Assembly (NCBI GenBank): GCA_964414755.1
Contig: CAYPXH010000007.1
Location: 1 to 43,016, forward strand
Length of the DNA: 43,016 bases
DNA from: JAEUKQ01 sp964414755
Lineage (GTDB): Bacteria > Pseudomonadota > Alphaproteobacteria > JAEUKQ01
Direction: 5' to 3'
A program made the translations under genes and the position numbers. Below, piece by piece: positions 7,425-15,886 of the stretch. The notes beneath the pieces were generated by a model. The model was given only the letters and a program-made list of their open reading frames with translations. It searched no databases and was not told the DNA's origin. The first letter of the stretch is position 1. Each line of letters opens with the position of its first letter.

Positions 7425-8804
7425 CTATTCTTGTGTCCTAATAGTATTCATTAACTTTTCTAATGTTGCAATTTCTTTTAGCGTTATTTGTTTTTCAATC
7501 CCAGCTATTTGTTTTTTGAGTTGTGATGGCAGATAAGCAATTTCAAACCCCAATTTTGCAGCTTCTTTCAGCCGGATGGAACAATGGTTTATCCCACGAA
7601 TCTCACCACCCAAACCAACCTCACCAATAATAACAAGCTTTTCGCTTAGACTTTTCTTAAAGATGGATGAAATTAATGCAGCAGCAACCGCCATATCCGC
7701 TGCTGGTTCTTGGATTCGAAGTCCCCCAGTAACATTTAAAAAAATATCCTGTGAAGCTAAAGATAGACGACAGCGTGTTTCAAGGACAGCAATAATCATA
7801 GCAAGCCTACTAGAATCCCATCCAACAACTGATCTTCTTGGAGTCCCAAAAGAAGATGGTGCGATTAAAGTCTGTATTTCCATAAGTACTGGCCTGGTTC
7901 CTTCAAGTCCTACAAAAATTACACTGCCAGGTTGTGTTGTTCGATCTTTAATAAAAATAGCCGATGGATTGATAACTTCTTGTAAACCACTGTCAGTCAT
8001 TTCAAAAATGCCAATTTCATCGGTTGGGCCAAACCGGTTTTTTACTGTCCTTAGAATTCTAAATTGGTGATGTCGTTCTCCCTCGAAGTAAAGTACGCAA
8101 TCAACAATGTGTTCTAAAACCTTAGGTCCAGCAATAGCACCTTCTTTTGTAACATGACCAACCAAAACTACCGTTATGTTTTTTTGCTTAGCCATACGAA
8201 TCAACTCACTGGCACAAGTACGTATTTGTGCAACTGTACCGGGTGCCGAATCAATCGCTTCAGTATATAATGTTTGAATTGAGTCAATAATCACGACTGA
8301 ACCAATAGGCATTTTATCTAATGAAAGCAGAATATTTGTTAGTTGGTTATTAGCTGCAAGCATCACTTTTGCTTCGCTTAAATGTAGCCTTTCAGCGCGC
8401 ATGCGTATTTGCTCAATGCCTTCTTCACCCGAAATATAATAATGCTGACCTGTAGTTTTTTTTTGCGCAAGGGTTGCTAATACTTGCAGCAAAAGGGTTG
8501 ATTTGCCAATACCTGGGTCTCCACCCACAAGAATAGCCGAACCAAACACCAACCCACCACCACAAACACGATCAAATTCATTAATTCCACTAATCATTCT
8601 TGGCGGAACAGGTTGCTCACCCTTAAGTCCGAGGAATTCAATATCATCCGCTTTGCTCCGATTAATAATCTTTTTGATTTTCGCCTGGCTGCCAATTGCT
8701 GTTTCCTGTGTTATACTGTTCCAAGAACCACATTCATCACATTTGCCGGCCCATTTTTTATATTGGGCACCACAATTCTGGCATTGGTAGATTATTGGGA
8801 CCAT
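7425..8804 (-). CDS. radA: DNA repair protein RadA
   Basis: 459 residues. A four-Cys zinc finger (C8, C11, C22, C25) precedes a RecA-like ATPase with Walker A GGDPGIGKST (Lys101), the RadA-specific KNRFG motif near residue 255, and a C-terminal Lon-like domain. RadA drives branch migration in recombination intermediates, helping RecA-dependent repair. All key motifs are intact. It begins twelve bases after mlaF. Radical re-use of this slot in the operon (dnaB-alr-mlaEF-radA-cvpA) fits alphaproteobacterial gene order. Confidence 0.97.
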   Translation of the reverse strand: MVPIIYQCQNCGAQYKKWAGKCDECGSWNSITQETAIGSQAKIKKIINRSKADDIEFLGLKGEQPVPPRMISGINEFDRVCGGGLVFGSAILVGGDPGIGKSTLLLQVLATLAQKKTTGQHYYISGEEGIEQIRMRAERLHLSEAKVMLAANNQLTNILLSLDKMPIGSVVIIDSIQTLYTEAIDSAPGTVAQIRTCASELIRMAKQKNITVVLVGHVTKEGAIAGPKVLEHIVDCVLYFEGERHHQFRILRTVKNRFGPTDEIGIFEMTDSGLQEVINPSAIFIKDRTTQPGSVIFVGLEGTRPVLMEIQTLIAPSSFGTPRRSVVGWDSSRLAMIIAVLETRCRLSLASQDIFLNVTGGLRIQEPAADMAVAAALISSIFKKSLSEKLVIIGEVGLGGEIRGINHCSIRLKEAAKLGFEIAYLPSQLKKQIAGIEKQITLKEIATLEKLMNTIRTQE

Positions 8805-8816
8805 GTTTTGGTTACT

Positions 8817-9599
8817 CTACGATAAGATTCGTATGGGCATTTCTATTGGACCTTCGGCACGCCCATGAATAAATTGGTCAACATACATATTACCTGATTG
8901 ATCAATTTCTTGTGTTTTGCCAGACCATATAAGCTTGCCTTGATATAACATCACAATCCTGTTGGCAATTTTTCTGGCGCTTATTAAATCATGAGTAATT
9001 GAGAGTGCTGTTGCACCAATTTTTTGAACAACCTTGATAATTAGGTTGTTAATAACATCACTCATAATTGGATCAAGTCCAGTTGTTGGTTCATCAAAGA
9101 AAATGATACCCGGTTTACTTGCTATGGCACGTGCTAGTGCAACTCTTTTTTGCATACCTCCAGATAGTTCAGCCGGTGATAGATCGGCTATCTGCACCCC
9201 AAGACCAACCATCTCAAGATTTCTAATTGCCTGTTCTTTGGCGTCATTCTTACTTTTTTTATCTCGATGCAATAAGGTAAAGGCAACATTCTCCCATACT
9301 TTTAGGCTATCAAACAAAGCCGATCCCTGAAAAAGCATGCCAATTTTGGCAAGTATTTTCTGACGAATTAACAAACTAGCACCAATCATTTCCTGACCAT
9401 CAATCATTATACTACCTGAATCAGGAGTTACGAGCCCTAAGATACACTTCAGTAAAACTGATTTCCCTGATCCTGATCCGCCAATAATAACAACTGAATC
9501 GCCAGCCATAATATCAAGATTAACACCATTAAGCACTTTCTTATTACCAAAAGATTTGTGCAGGTTTTTAATTGAAATTTTGGGTATTATATCTGTCAT
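8817..9599 (-). CDS. mlaF: ABC transporter ATP-binding protein, MlaF type
   Basis: 260 residues. Walker A GGSGSGKS at 40-47, Q-loop in LFQGSALFDS, signature LSGGM at 145-149, Walker B IIFFDEPTTGLDP and the switch His in SITHD. The LFQGSALFDSL segment and the overall length match MlaF/Ttg2A, the ATPase of the system that moves phospholipids between outer and inner membranes. Its ATG overlaps the mlaE stop as ATGA, so the two subunits are translationally coupled. No mlaD or periplasmic partner lies beside it; those must be elsewhere. Confidence 0.9.
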   Translation of the reverse strand: MTDIIPKISIKNLHKSFGNKKVLNGVNLDIMAGDSVVIIGGSGSGKSVLLKCILGLVTPDSGSIMIDGQEMIGASLLIRQKILAKIGMLFQGSALFDSLKVWENVAFTLLHRDKKSKNDAKEQAIRNLEMVGLGVQIADLSPAELSGGMQKRVALARAIASKPGIIFFDEPTTGLDPIMSDVINNLIIKVVQKIGATALSITHDLISARKIANRIVMLYQGKLIWSGKTQEIDQSGNMYVDQFIHGRAEGPIEMPIRILS

Positions 9600-10378
9600 A
9601 TACTAAAAAACGCCTCGGTCAGGAAATAATTAAAGGTTAGAATAAGTATTGAGCTTGCAACAACGGCCTTAGTCGTTGCAGAACCAACCCCTTGAGCTCC
9701 GCCTTTTGAATAATACCCATAATAACAGCCCATTAAAGTTATAATAAGCCCAAAAAAAGCTGCCTTAACAAGTCCGGAAACAACATCGATTGTTACAAGG
9801 AAGTTAAGGGTATTAGTAACATAGCTAATTGAATTAAAATCTAATTTATAAACACTAACAATATAACCACCAAGAACGCCGATAATATCTGCAACTAGGA
9901 CAAGTAAAGGTAATGCAATAAAACCTGCTATAATCCTTGGAACAACCAGGTATTTTATAGGGTTAGTTGATAACGTTACCAAAGCATCAATTTGTTCAGT
10001 AACACGCATGGTGCCAATCTCGGCTGCTATTGCGGCACCAACCCGTCCCGCAACCATAAGGCCAGCTAGGACAGGCCCTAATTCACGTGTAATTGACACA
10101 ACAACAACGCTGGGAATAGCGGCTTCGAAACCCTGTCTAGCAAAACCGGTATAACTTTGAAGCGCAAGTACCATACCGGTAAAAATAGCGGTTAATCCAA
10201 CAACGGGTAAAGAATAAAATCCAATTTCTAATATTTGCTTGATTAAAAGGCGTGGATAAAAAGGTGGATAAAAACAGCTTGTAATTGCTTTAGAGCAAAA
10301 AAGTACTAAATCACCAAGCGACTCTAGTGCTTTAATAAATGCTTGGCCTATAATCTGAAAGAACCGTTGGACCAACAC
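9596..10378 (-). CDS. mlaE: ABC transporter permease, MlaE type
   Basis: 260 residues from the start chosen here. Five or six membrane helices and the MlaE signature, including ELGPVLAGLMVAGRVGAAIAAEIGTMRVTEQIDAL, shown here only by its key parts ELGPVL, GRVGAAIAAE and EQIDAL. The open frame could begin at 10420, inside alr, but a GTG at 10376-10378 has TAGGA five bases upstream. That TAG is the alr stop codon, so the shorter form gives a clean, coupled arrangement and normal family length. It forms a transporter with MlaF. Confidence 0.9.
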   Translation of the reverse strand: MLVQRFFQIIGQAFIKALESLGDLVLFCSKAITSCFYPPFYPRLLIKQILEIGFYSLPVVGLTAIFTGMVLALQSYTGFARQGFEAAIPSVVVVSITRELGPVLAGLMVAGRVGAAIAAEIGTMRVTEQIDALVTLSTNPIKYLVVPRIIAGFIALPLLVLVADIIGVLGGYIVSVYKLDFNSISYVTNTLNFLVTIDVVSGLVKAAFFGLIITLMGCYYGYYSKGGAQGVGSATTKAVVASSILILTFNYFLTEAFFSI

Positions 10379-10385
10379 GATATTC

Positions 10386-11462
10386 CTAGCTAATATACAT
10401 TCGTTGATAGCGATTACCAAGAGATGTTAATATCTCGTAGCTAATTGTACCAGCACGTTTTGCCATTTTATCAATAGATTGGTACAATCCAACCAGCTCA
10501 ACATAATCCATAGGGTTAATAATTTCATCGCCCAGTCTACTAATATCAATGGTGATTAAATCCATTGATACACGCCCAACGATTGGAAGGGTAAAACCAT
10601 TATATTCTACATACCCACAATTGCTAAGCGTACGCAAAACACCATCAGCATAACCAATAGCTATTGTTGCAATTCTACCTTTGTTCCTTAAAATGTATGT
10701 ACCATCATAACCTATTTTATCACCCCGATAAACCTGTTTGATCTGTATGATAGGTGCTTTAATAGTTACCACCTGCTGCATGGGGTTTTTTCGGTCTAAT
10801 GTTGGGTTTCCACCCCACAAAGCAATACCAGGACGAACCATATTAAAATGATATGAACTGCCAAGAAATATTCCACTTGAAGCCGCTAAGGATATCGGAG
10901 TGTTTATACGCTCCAGCAAGAATAACATATTTTGTAATACTTGCAGTTGTTTACGATTCGTTAGGCCAGTAATCTGATCAGCAGAGGATAAGTGACTAAT
11001 AAAATGAGAAATGGGAAAAACTAAGTAAGGTCTAATCGATTCTATTTCCCTTGACGTTACCCCCAATCTGTTCATACCAGTATCAAGATGTATAATTGCT
11101 GGTTGGCTTAATTTTTCATTCTGATACCATTCTTTCCAAAGCTTAATCTGCCACTGGGTGTTTAAAACCGGTGTAAGGTGGTAATTCTTAAACTCGGCCA
11201 GTTGATTCTTTGCAGGTCCATAGAGAACATATATATGGCTCTTGTCACCTAAAATATTTCGCAGTTCGATTGCTTCATCTAAAGTGGCGACAAAAAAATG
11301 TTCACAACCATTTTTCTTTAGGTGTAAAGCAATATGCTTTGCACCTAAACCATATGCGTCTGCTTTTACAACTGCAGCAACTGTTGATCTGGGTGCTGTT
11401 TGGCGAAGCAGGTTGTAGTTAGCAGCAATTGATGACAGGTTAATGGTTAGGACTGGTTTCAT
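10386..11462 (-). CDS. alr: Alanine racemase
   Basis: 358 residues. The PLP-binding Lys33 lies in VVKADAYGLG and the second catalytic Tyr in GDKIGYDGTY, near residue 255. Other conserved pieces are HLDTGMNRLG, RPGIALWGGNP and GRVSMDL. It supplies D-alanine for peptidoglycan. AAAGG is seven bases before the ATG. It lies 21 bases after dnaB, a conserved neighbour in alphaproteobacteria, and its stop codon forms part of the presumed mlaE ribosome site. Confidence 0.96.
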   Translation of the reverse strand: MKPVLTINLSSIAANYNLLRQTAPRSTVAAVVKADAYGLGAKHIALHLKKNGCEHFFVATLDEAIELRNILGDKSHIYVLYGPAKNQLAEFKNYHLTPVLNTQWQIKLWKEWYQNEKLSQPAIIHLDTGMNRLGVTSREIESIRPYLVFPISHFISHLSSADQITGLTNRKQLQVLQNMLFLLERINTPISLAASSGIFLGSSYHFNMVRPGIALWGGNPTLDRKNPMQQVVTIKAPIIQIKQVYRGDKIGYDGTYILRNKGRIATIAIGYADGVLRTLSNCGYVEYNGFTLPIVGRVSMDLITIDISRLGDEIINPMDYVELVGLYQSIDKMAKRAGTISYEILTSLGNRYQRMYIS

Positions 11463-11483
11463 TATGTACCTTTTTTATGTATC

Positions 11484-12977
11484 CTACTGGCTTTTACGTT
11501 CCGGATCAAGATTATCAAATCTTGTCAATGCGCCATCAAAAAATAACTCTATCGTCCCAATCGGACCATGACGTTGCTTAGCTATATTTACCTCGGCAAT
11601 ATTATGAATTTTTATTCCTCGTTCATTCCAACGCTGATAACGTACGGCAAATTTGGTTTCATCTTCATCAGCACGTTGCTTAGGTTGTTCACGTTCGTGA
11701 TAATATTGTTCACGATAAATAAACATCACCACATCAGCATCTTGCTCAATAGAACCCGATTCCCTTAGATCGGCAAGCTGTGGGCGCTTATCTTCTCGCA
11801 TCTCAACGGCACGGCTTAATTGTGAAAGTGCTAGAACCGGCACATGTAATTCTTTTGCAATTGCTTTTAATCCACGGGTTATTTCAGAAACTTCTTGAAC
11901 ACGGTTATCAGTACGTCCAGGGCTATTGGACTGCATTAACTGTAGATAATCAATAACAATTAAACCAAGACCATATTGCCTTTTAACACGCCTTGCCCGT
12001 GTTCGTAAACTGGATATGCTTAAGGCAGGTGTATCATCAATATACAGTGATAATCCCTCAAGATCAGATGAAGCTTTTAATATTTCTGTAAAATCGCTAC
12101 TTTTTATTTCACCACGACGAATCCGGTCAGAGGAAATGCCACTTTTTTCAGCCAAAATTCTTGTTGCTAGTTGTTCTGATGACATTTCCAATGAAAAAAA
12201 CATTGTTACAGCGCCAGCTGTTTTAGGATCTATCCCCCGCTTACCAGCAGTTTTTTCGCTATAAGCCTTTGCTGCATTAACAGCGATATTCATTGCTAAT
12301 GCAGTTTTGCCCATTGATGGCCTGCCAGCCAAAATAATTAGATCTGATGGATGCAACCCACCTAATTTACGATCAAGATCTTTTAATCCACTGGTAACAC
12401 CAGCAATATGACTGGCCCTACTTGCCGCCGATTCTGCTGTTTTGATTGCAGCGCTAAGTGCAATTGCAAATCGGTGGGTTTTAATTTCAACATGTCCCGT
12501 TTCTGCTAGATTATATAGGTTTTGTTCTGCAGATTCAATTTGCTTATGAGCACCATTTTCTGGATTACTAAAAGAAAAAGCCTGATTAACTATTGTTTCA
12601 CCAAGATCAACTAATTGGCGCCTAATGAATAAATCTTGTATTTGTTTGGCAAAACTTTCAGCGTTGATAACACTAATAACTGAATCACGCAGTTGATTTA
12701 AATACTTTGCTCCACCTTGATCTTTCAAGGTTGGGTCTTGGTCAAATTGATTTTTTAAAGTTATAGCATCTGCTACCTGACCACTTTCAACCAAGCGGCC
12801 AATGGCTTGGTATATTCGTCCGTGAAGTGGATCTGAAAAATGCTCGGGTTTCAGAAATTCGCCAATTTTTTCATAAACAAGATTATTAACCAACAGCGCT
12901 CCAAGTAAAGCCTGTTCAATCTCGTAATTATACGGTAATTGACGTTCCTTGTTGAGAGAGATTACATCTTCTTTCAC
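11484..12977 (-). CDS. dnaB: Replicative DNA helicase
   Basis: 497 residues. An N-terminal helical domain with QALLGALL at the start is joined to a RecA-type helicase domain with Walker A GRPSMGKTA, Walker B IVIDYLQLM and the QLSRAVE stretch. It unwinds DNA at the fork as a hexamer. No intein or insertion is seen. The start codon is GTG at 12975-12977, with GAGGGA five bases upstream. An extended -10 (TGGTATACT) lies 25 bases further up, so dnaB probably heads its own transcript after the rplI hairpin. Confidence 0.97.
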   Translation of the reverse strand: MKEDVISLNKERQLPYNYEIEQALLGALLVNNLVYEKIGEFLKPEHFSDPLHGRIYQAIGRLVESGQVADAITLKNQFDQDPTLKDQGGAKYLNQLRDSVISVINAESFAKQIQDLFIRRQLVDLGETIVNQAFSFSNPENGAHKQIESAEQNLYNLAETGHVEIKTHRFAIALSAAIKTAESAASRASHIAGVTSGLKDLDRKLGGLHPSDLIILAGRPSMGKTALAMNIAVNAAKAYSEKTAGKRGIDPKTAGAVTMFFSLEMSSEQLATRILAEKSGISSDRIRRGEIKSSDFTEILKASSDLEGLSLYIDDTPALSISSLRTRARRVKRQYGLGLIVIDYLQLMQSNSPGRTDNRVQEVSEITRGLKAIAKELHVPVLALSQLSRAVEMREDKRPQLADLRESGSIEQDADVVMFIYREQYYHEREQPKQRADEDETKFAVRYQRWNERGIKIHNIAEVNIAKQRHGPIGTIELFFDGALTRFDNLDPERKSQ

Positions 12978-13001
12978 TAAATCCCTCTTTCTCGAATAGA
13001 C

Positions 13002-13010
13002 AGTATACCA
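13002..13010 (-). promoter_or_regulatory. Extended -10 promoter for dnaB
   Basis: On the minus strand TGGTATACT gives an extended -10 (TG-N-TATACT) 25 bases before the dnaB GTG. No good -35 stands 17 bases upstream, where the rplI hairpin lies; extended -10 promoters can work without one. Confidence 0.45.
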
Positions 13011-13021
13011 AAAGTAACTTT

Positions 13022-13050
13022 AAGAAGCAGGTGTTTTAAACCTGCTTCTT
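13022..13050 (-). terminator. Hairpin after rplI
   Basis: An 11-base-pair perfect stem, AAGAAGCAGGT pairing with ACCTGCTTCTT around a seven-base loop, lies 15 bases after the rplI stop. On the minus strand it is followed by AAAGTTACTTTT rather than a clean T run. It could be a partial terminator or an mRNA 3'-end stabiliser between the ribosomal operon and dnaB. Confidence 0.6.
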
Positions 13051-13065
13051 TCTTAATTACAAAAT

Positions 13066-13626
13066 TTATTGCTGACGGGTTGATGTTTCCAGAGCATCGG
13101 GTTCATTTGAGGTTCCCTGCTCAAGCTTATCGACGTTTTTAGGTGTATAACCGCCATTCTTTTGTTGCATCTCAGCTTCTTCAAGTGATTGGGCAACATT
13201 AGCAGTACCGGCAACTTTTACTTCAGGATGAAGAACAACTTCTATCGGATAAAGCCCCAATGATTTAATTGGTTTATTAAGGATTATTTGCCTTTTATCA
13301 ACACTAAATCCTAGATCCACAATAACTTTTGCCAAATCACGTGTTGTAACTGATCCATAAAGTTGCCCTGATTCACCGGCTTGGCGAACAACAACAATTT
13401 TTAAATCCTTCATTTTAACAGCAACAGCTTCTGCCTCTTTCTTCTGTTGAAGATTGGTTGCTTCAAGCTGTTGGCGTTTAGATTTAAAATATTCTAAATT
13501 ACTGTCAGTTGCACGCAGGGCTTTTTTACGAGGTAGCAAAAAATTTCTTGCAAACCCTGGCTTCACGTTGACAACATCGCCCATCTGACCTAGTTTTTCA
13601 ACGCGCTCTAATAAAATAACTTGCAT
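13066..13626 (-). CDS. rplI: 50S ribosomal protein L9
   Basis: 186 residues. The N-terminal RNA-binding domain starts MQVILLERVEKLGQMGDVVNVKPGFARNFL, the L9 signature (GDVVNVKPGFARNFL key part), then comes the long connecting helix and the C-terminal domain. The last about 35 residues form a low-complexity hydrophilic tail absent from the 150-residue E. coli protein but usual in alphaproteobacteria. GGAG lies before the ATG. It is the last gene of rpsF-rpsR-rplI. Confidence 0.97.
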   Translation of the reverse strand: MQVILLERVEKLGQMGDVVNVKPGFARNFLLPRKKALRATDSNLEYFKSKRQQLEATNLQQKKEAEAVAVKMKDLKIVVVRQAGESGQLYGSVTTRDLAKVIVDLGFSVDKRQIILNKPIKSLGLYPIEVVLHPEVKVAGTANVAQSLEEAEMQQKNGGYTPKNVDKLEQGTSNEPDALETSTRQQ

Positions 13627-13640
13627 ATCTGCTTCTCCAA

Positions 13641-13928
13641 CTATTGAACAACGTAAGGCAGTAATGCCAGAAAGCGAGCTCTTTTTATTGCCTGCGAAAG
13701 CAGACGCTGCTTTTTAGCAGACACCGAACTAATACGGCTGGGCACGATTTTTCCACGTTCAGAAACAAATTTTTGTAATAAACGAACGTCCTTATAATCT
13801 ATCTTTGGTGCTTTATCCCCCGAAAAAGGACACGTTTTACGACGGCGAAAAAAAGGACGACGTGCATTTCCGCCTTCACGACTATTACTTGAACCACCAA
13901 AATCTTCTTGCTGTACTGGACTTTTCAT
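13641..13928 (-). CDS. rpsR: 30S ribosomal protein S18
   Basis: 95 residues. RRKTCPFSGDKAPKIDYKD and LLQKFVSERGKIVPSRISSV are S18 hallmarks; the basic C terminus contacts 16S rRNA. The first about 25 residues are a Gly/Ser-rich basic extension. It pairs with S6 on the ribosome platform, and the genes overlap by one base (TAATG), giving coupled translation in equal amounts. Confidence 0.98.
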   Translation of the reverse strand: MKSPVQQEDFGGSSNSREGGNARRPFFRRRKTCPFSGDKAPKIDYKDVRLLQKFVSERGKIVPSRISSVSAKKQRLLSQAIKRARFLALLPYVVQ

Positions 13929-14329
13929 TAGTTATCTCCAACTTCATCAGTGCTATTTTCAACATCAGATTTTCCGCGAGAAGCGCCATCACGCAGATAA
14001 TCACGGTTACGATTTTGCATCATAGCAGAAGGTTCATTTTCTAAAACATCAACTCTAATGGTTAAATGTCTTAATAAATCCTCGCTTAATCCCATATTAC
14101 GTTCCATTTCAACAATGGCTGCTGCGGGGGCATCTAAATTAAATAAGACATAATGGCCTTTTTTGTTTTTATTGATAGGATAAGCAAGGTTGCGTAATCC
14201 CCAATATTCTTTTTTCTTAACTTGACCACCTTGTTGGGTAATAATTGCCGTAAAGCGTTCAATCAACCCTTCAACCTGGGAAGATGTTAAATCTTGACGC
14301 GCAATAAAAACATTCTCATATAAAGCCAT
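13928..14329 (-). CDS. rpsF: 30S ribosomal protein S6
   Basis: 133 residues. MALYENVFIARQDL and the GLRNLAYPINKNKKGHYVLF region are typical of S6, followed by an extended hydrophilic C-terminal tail common in alphaproteobacteria. AAGGAG is six bases before the ATG. As first gene of the operon it is preceded by 150 bases that must hold the promoter; a small hairpin sits there (14384-14397). Confidence 0.98.
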   Translation of the reverse strand: MALYENVFIARQDLTSSQVEGLIERFTAIITQQGGQVKKKEYWGLRNLAYPINKNKKGHYVLFNLDAPAAAIVEMERNMGLSEDLLRHLTIRVDVLENEPSAMMQNRNRDYLRDGASRGKSDVENSTDEVGDN

Positions 14330-14373
14330 AAATTCTCCTTATGGGTTGTGTTCAATCTGTTCCAGATATAGCT

Positions 14374-14397
14374 AAAGAAAAATTCCTTCAGCAAGGA
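14374..14397 (-). promoter_or_regulatory. Small leader hairpin plus T run upstream of rpsF
   Basis: On the minus strand TCCTT-GCTG-AAGGA (14397-14384) is followed by ATTTTTCTTT, ending 45 bases before rpsF. The stem is only five base pairs. It could be an attenuator in the ribosomal-protein leader, or chance. Confidence 0.25.
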
Positions 14398-14479
14398 GCT
14401 AAATAATTAGCAGTTGGCAACCATAAATCACTCAAAAGCATAAAGCAAGATTAAAAGCTTGTTTAAATAATTATTTGGA

Positions 14480-15859
14480 TTATTTTTTGGATGTAAATTT
14501 TTTTGTATATCTAAGGCGCACAGGTGCACCGCGCAGATCAAAATTTTCACGCAACCTGTTTATCAAATATTTATGATAGGCCTCAGGGATATTATCTTGA
14601 AAATTTGATAAAATCAAAATCGTTAACGGCCTAACACCGACTTGCTTAACACCCTTGATGAGCCAAGGTCTTCTGCTAATCAGCGGCGGCGACATTTGAT
14701 AGAGTGAATCCCCAAGCCAGTTTTCCAACTGCTTTTGTGAGAATTGAGAATTCCAGACATCAAATATCTGAATAACTTCATCAAGCAGTAGATAAAGATT
14801 GAACCTACTTTTAGCAGAAACAGGCACAAATCTTAACCCTTTATTTTGTGGAAGAGATTGTTGTAATTTTTTCCGAAAATTTACCATACATTCATTTTTA
14901 TCTTGAACCACATCCCATTTATTTAAGGCAATAATTAATGGTTTTCCCTCTTCATCGGCCATATTTGCGATGGTAATATCTTGCTGTTCAAATTCACTAA
15001 CAGAATCAATAACTAATAACACAACATGCGCTTGCTTGATTGCTTTTTTTGTTTCATCGATAGATAATTTTTCTAGCTCTTGATGAATATTTGCTTTCTT
15101 ACGGATACCAGCTGTATCAATTAATTGAAATTTCCTTTCCTGATATTGCCAGTTTACCCAAATTGTATCGCGCGTTGTTCCTGCAACAGGGCTTGTTATA
15201 ACTCGTTCATCTTGCAAGAAAGCATTTACAATGCTAGACTTTCCGACATTTGGTCTACCTGCAATAACTAATTTTATAGCATTTTTATTATTTTCGGCTT
15301 CTTGCAAATTTTCTTGAACAGATAAAAAATCAGAGCTGTTTTGCTGGTGTTTTTCAGTAAAGTAAGGTAGAATGGCATGGTACAAATCGGCCAGCCCAAT
15401 ATTATGTTCTGCCGATACATATACACCATCGCCCATTGCTATTTTTGCAATCATTTGTGTTAGTTCGGGATTAACGTTACCTTCAGCCTTATTGACAACC
15501 AGTATAATTGGTTTAGACAGTTTCCGTAATTGTCTGGCTATATCAAAATCATCATTAATCAGGCCGGTTCTAGCATCTACAACAAATAAAATCAGTTCTG
15601 ATTTGGCAAGAATACTCCAGCTAGCTAGCTGAGCCTTTTTAGCTACTGGGTCAGCCATGGTTTGTTCAAAACCGGCAGTGTCTATAAGTTGAAAACGTAA
15701 TCCTTGCCAGTCGACTTCTTCCTGCTGCCAATCACGTGTTACACCCGGCTGATCAAGCACTATAGCTGCTTTGTGACCAACAAGCCGATTAAACAAGGTA
15801 GACTTACCCACATTAGGTCGTCCAACTATCGCAACAGTTAAAGCGCTTTTAAAAACCAC
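14480..15859 (-). CDS. der: Ribosome-associated GTPase Der (EngA)
   Basis: 459 residues with two tandem G domains. The first has GRPNVGKST at 13-21, DTAGF and NKAEG (the usual alphaproteobacterial variant of NKxD). The second has GRPNVGKSS near residue 200, DTAGIRKK and NKWD. A C-terminal KH-like domain follows. Der helps assemble the 50S subunit. The start codon is GTG at 15857-15859 with no clear ribosome site; the first conserved residues begin right after it, so a longer form is unlikely. It follows bamB by 27 bases. Confidence 0.96.
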   Translation of the reverse strand: MVFKSALTVAIVGRPNVGKSTLFNRLVGHKAAIVLDQPGVTRDWQQEEVDWQGLRFQLIDTAGFEQTMADPVAKKAQLASWSILAKSELILFVVDARTGLINDDFDIARQLRKLSKPIILVVNKAEGNVNPELTQMIAKIAMGDGVYVSAEHNIGLADLYHAILPYFTEKHQQNSSDFLSVQENLQEAENNKNAIKLVIAGRPNVGKSSIVNAFLQDERVITSPVAGTTRDTIWVNWQYQERKFQLIDTAGIRKKANIHQELEKLSIDETKKAIKQAHVVLLVIDSVSEFEQQDITIANMADEEGKPLIIALNKWDVVQDKNECMVNFRKKLQQSLPQNKGLRFVPVSAKSRFNLYLLLDEVIQIFDVWNSQFSQKQLENWLGDSLYQMSPPLISRRPWLIKGVKQVGVRPLTILILSNFQDNIPEAYHKYLINRLRENFDLRGAPVRLRYTKKFTSKK

Positions 15860-15886
15860 TTATTTGCATCTTATCTTTAAATAAAG

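Noticed and set aside
7576..8070. 164-residue plus-strand ORF within radA
   Set aside because: Antisense to a full-length gene with intact motifs; no ribosome site or recognisable domain.
14330..14479. tRNA or structured RNA between rpsF and der
   Set aside because: No cloverleaf or TTCRANNY-type T-loop seen; the region fits a promoter and leader of rpsF.
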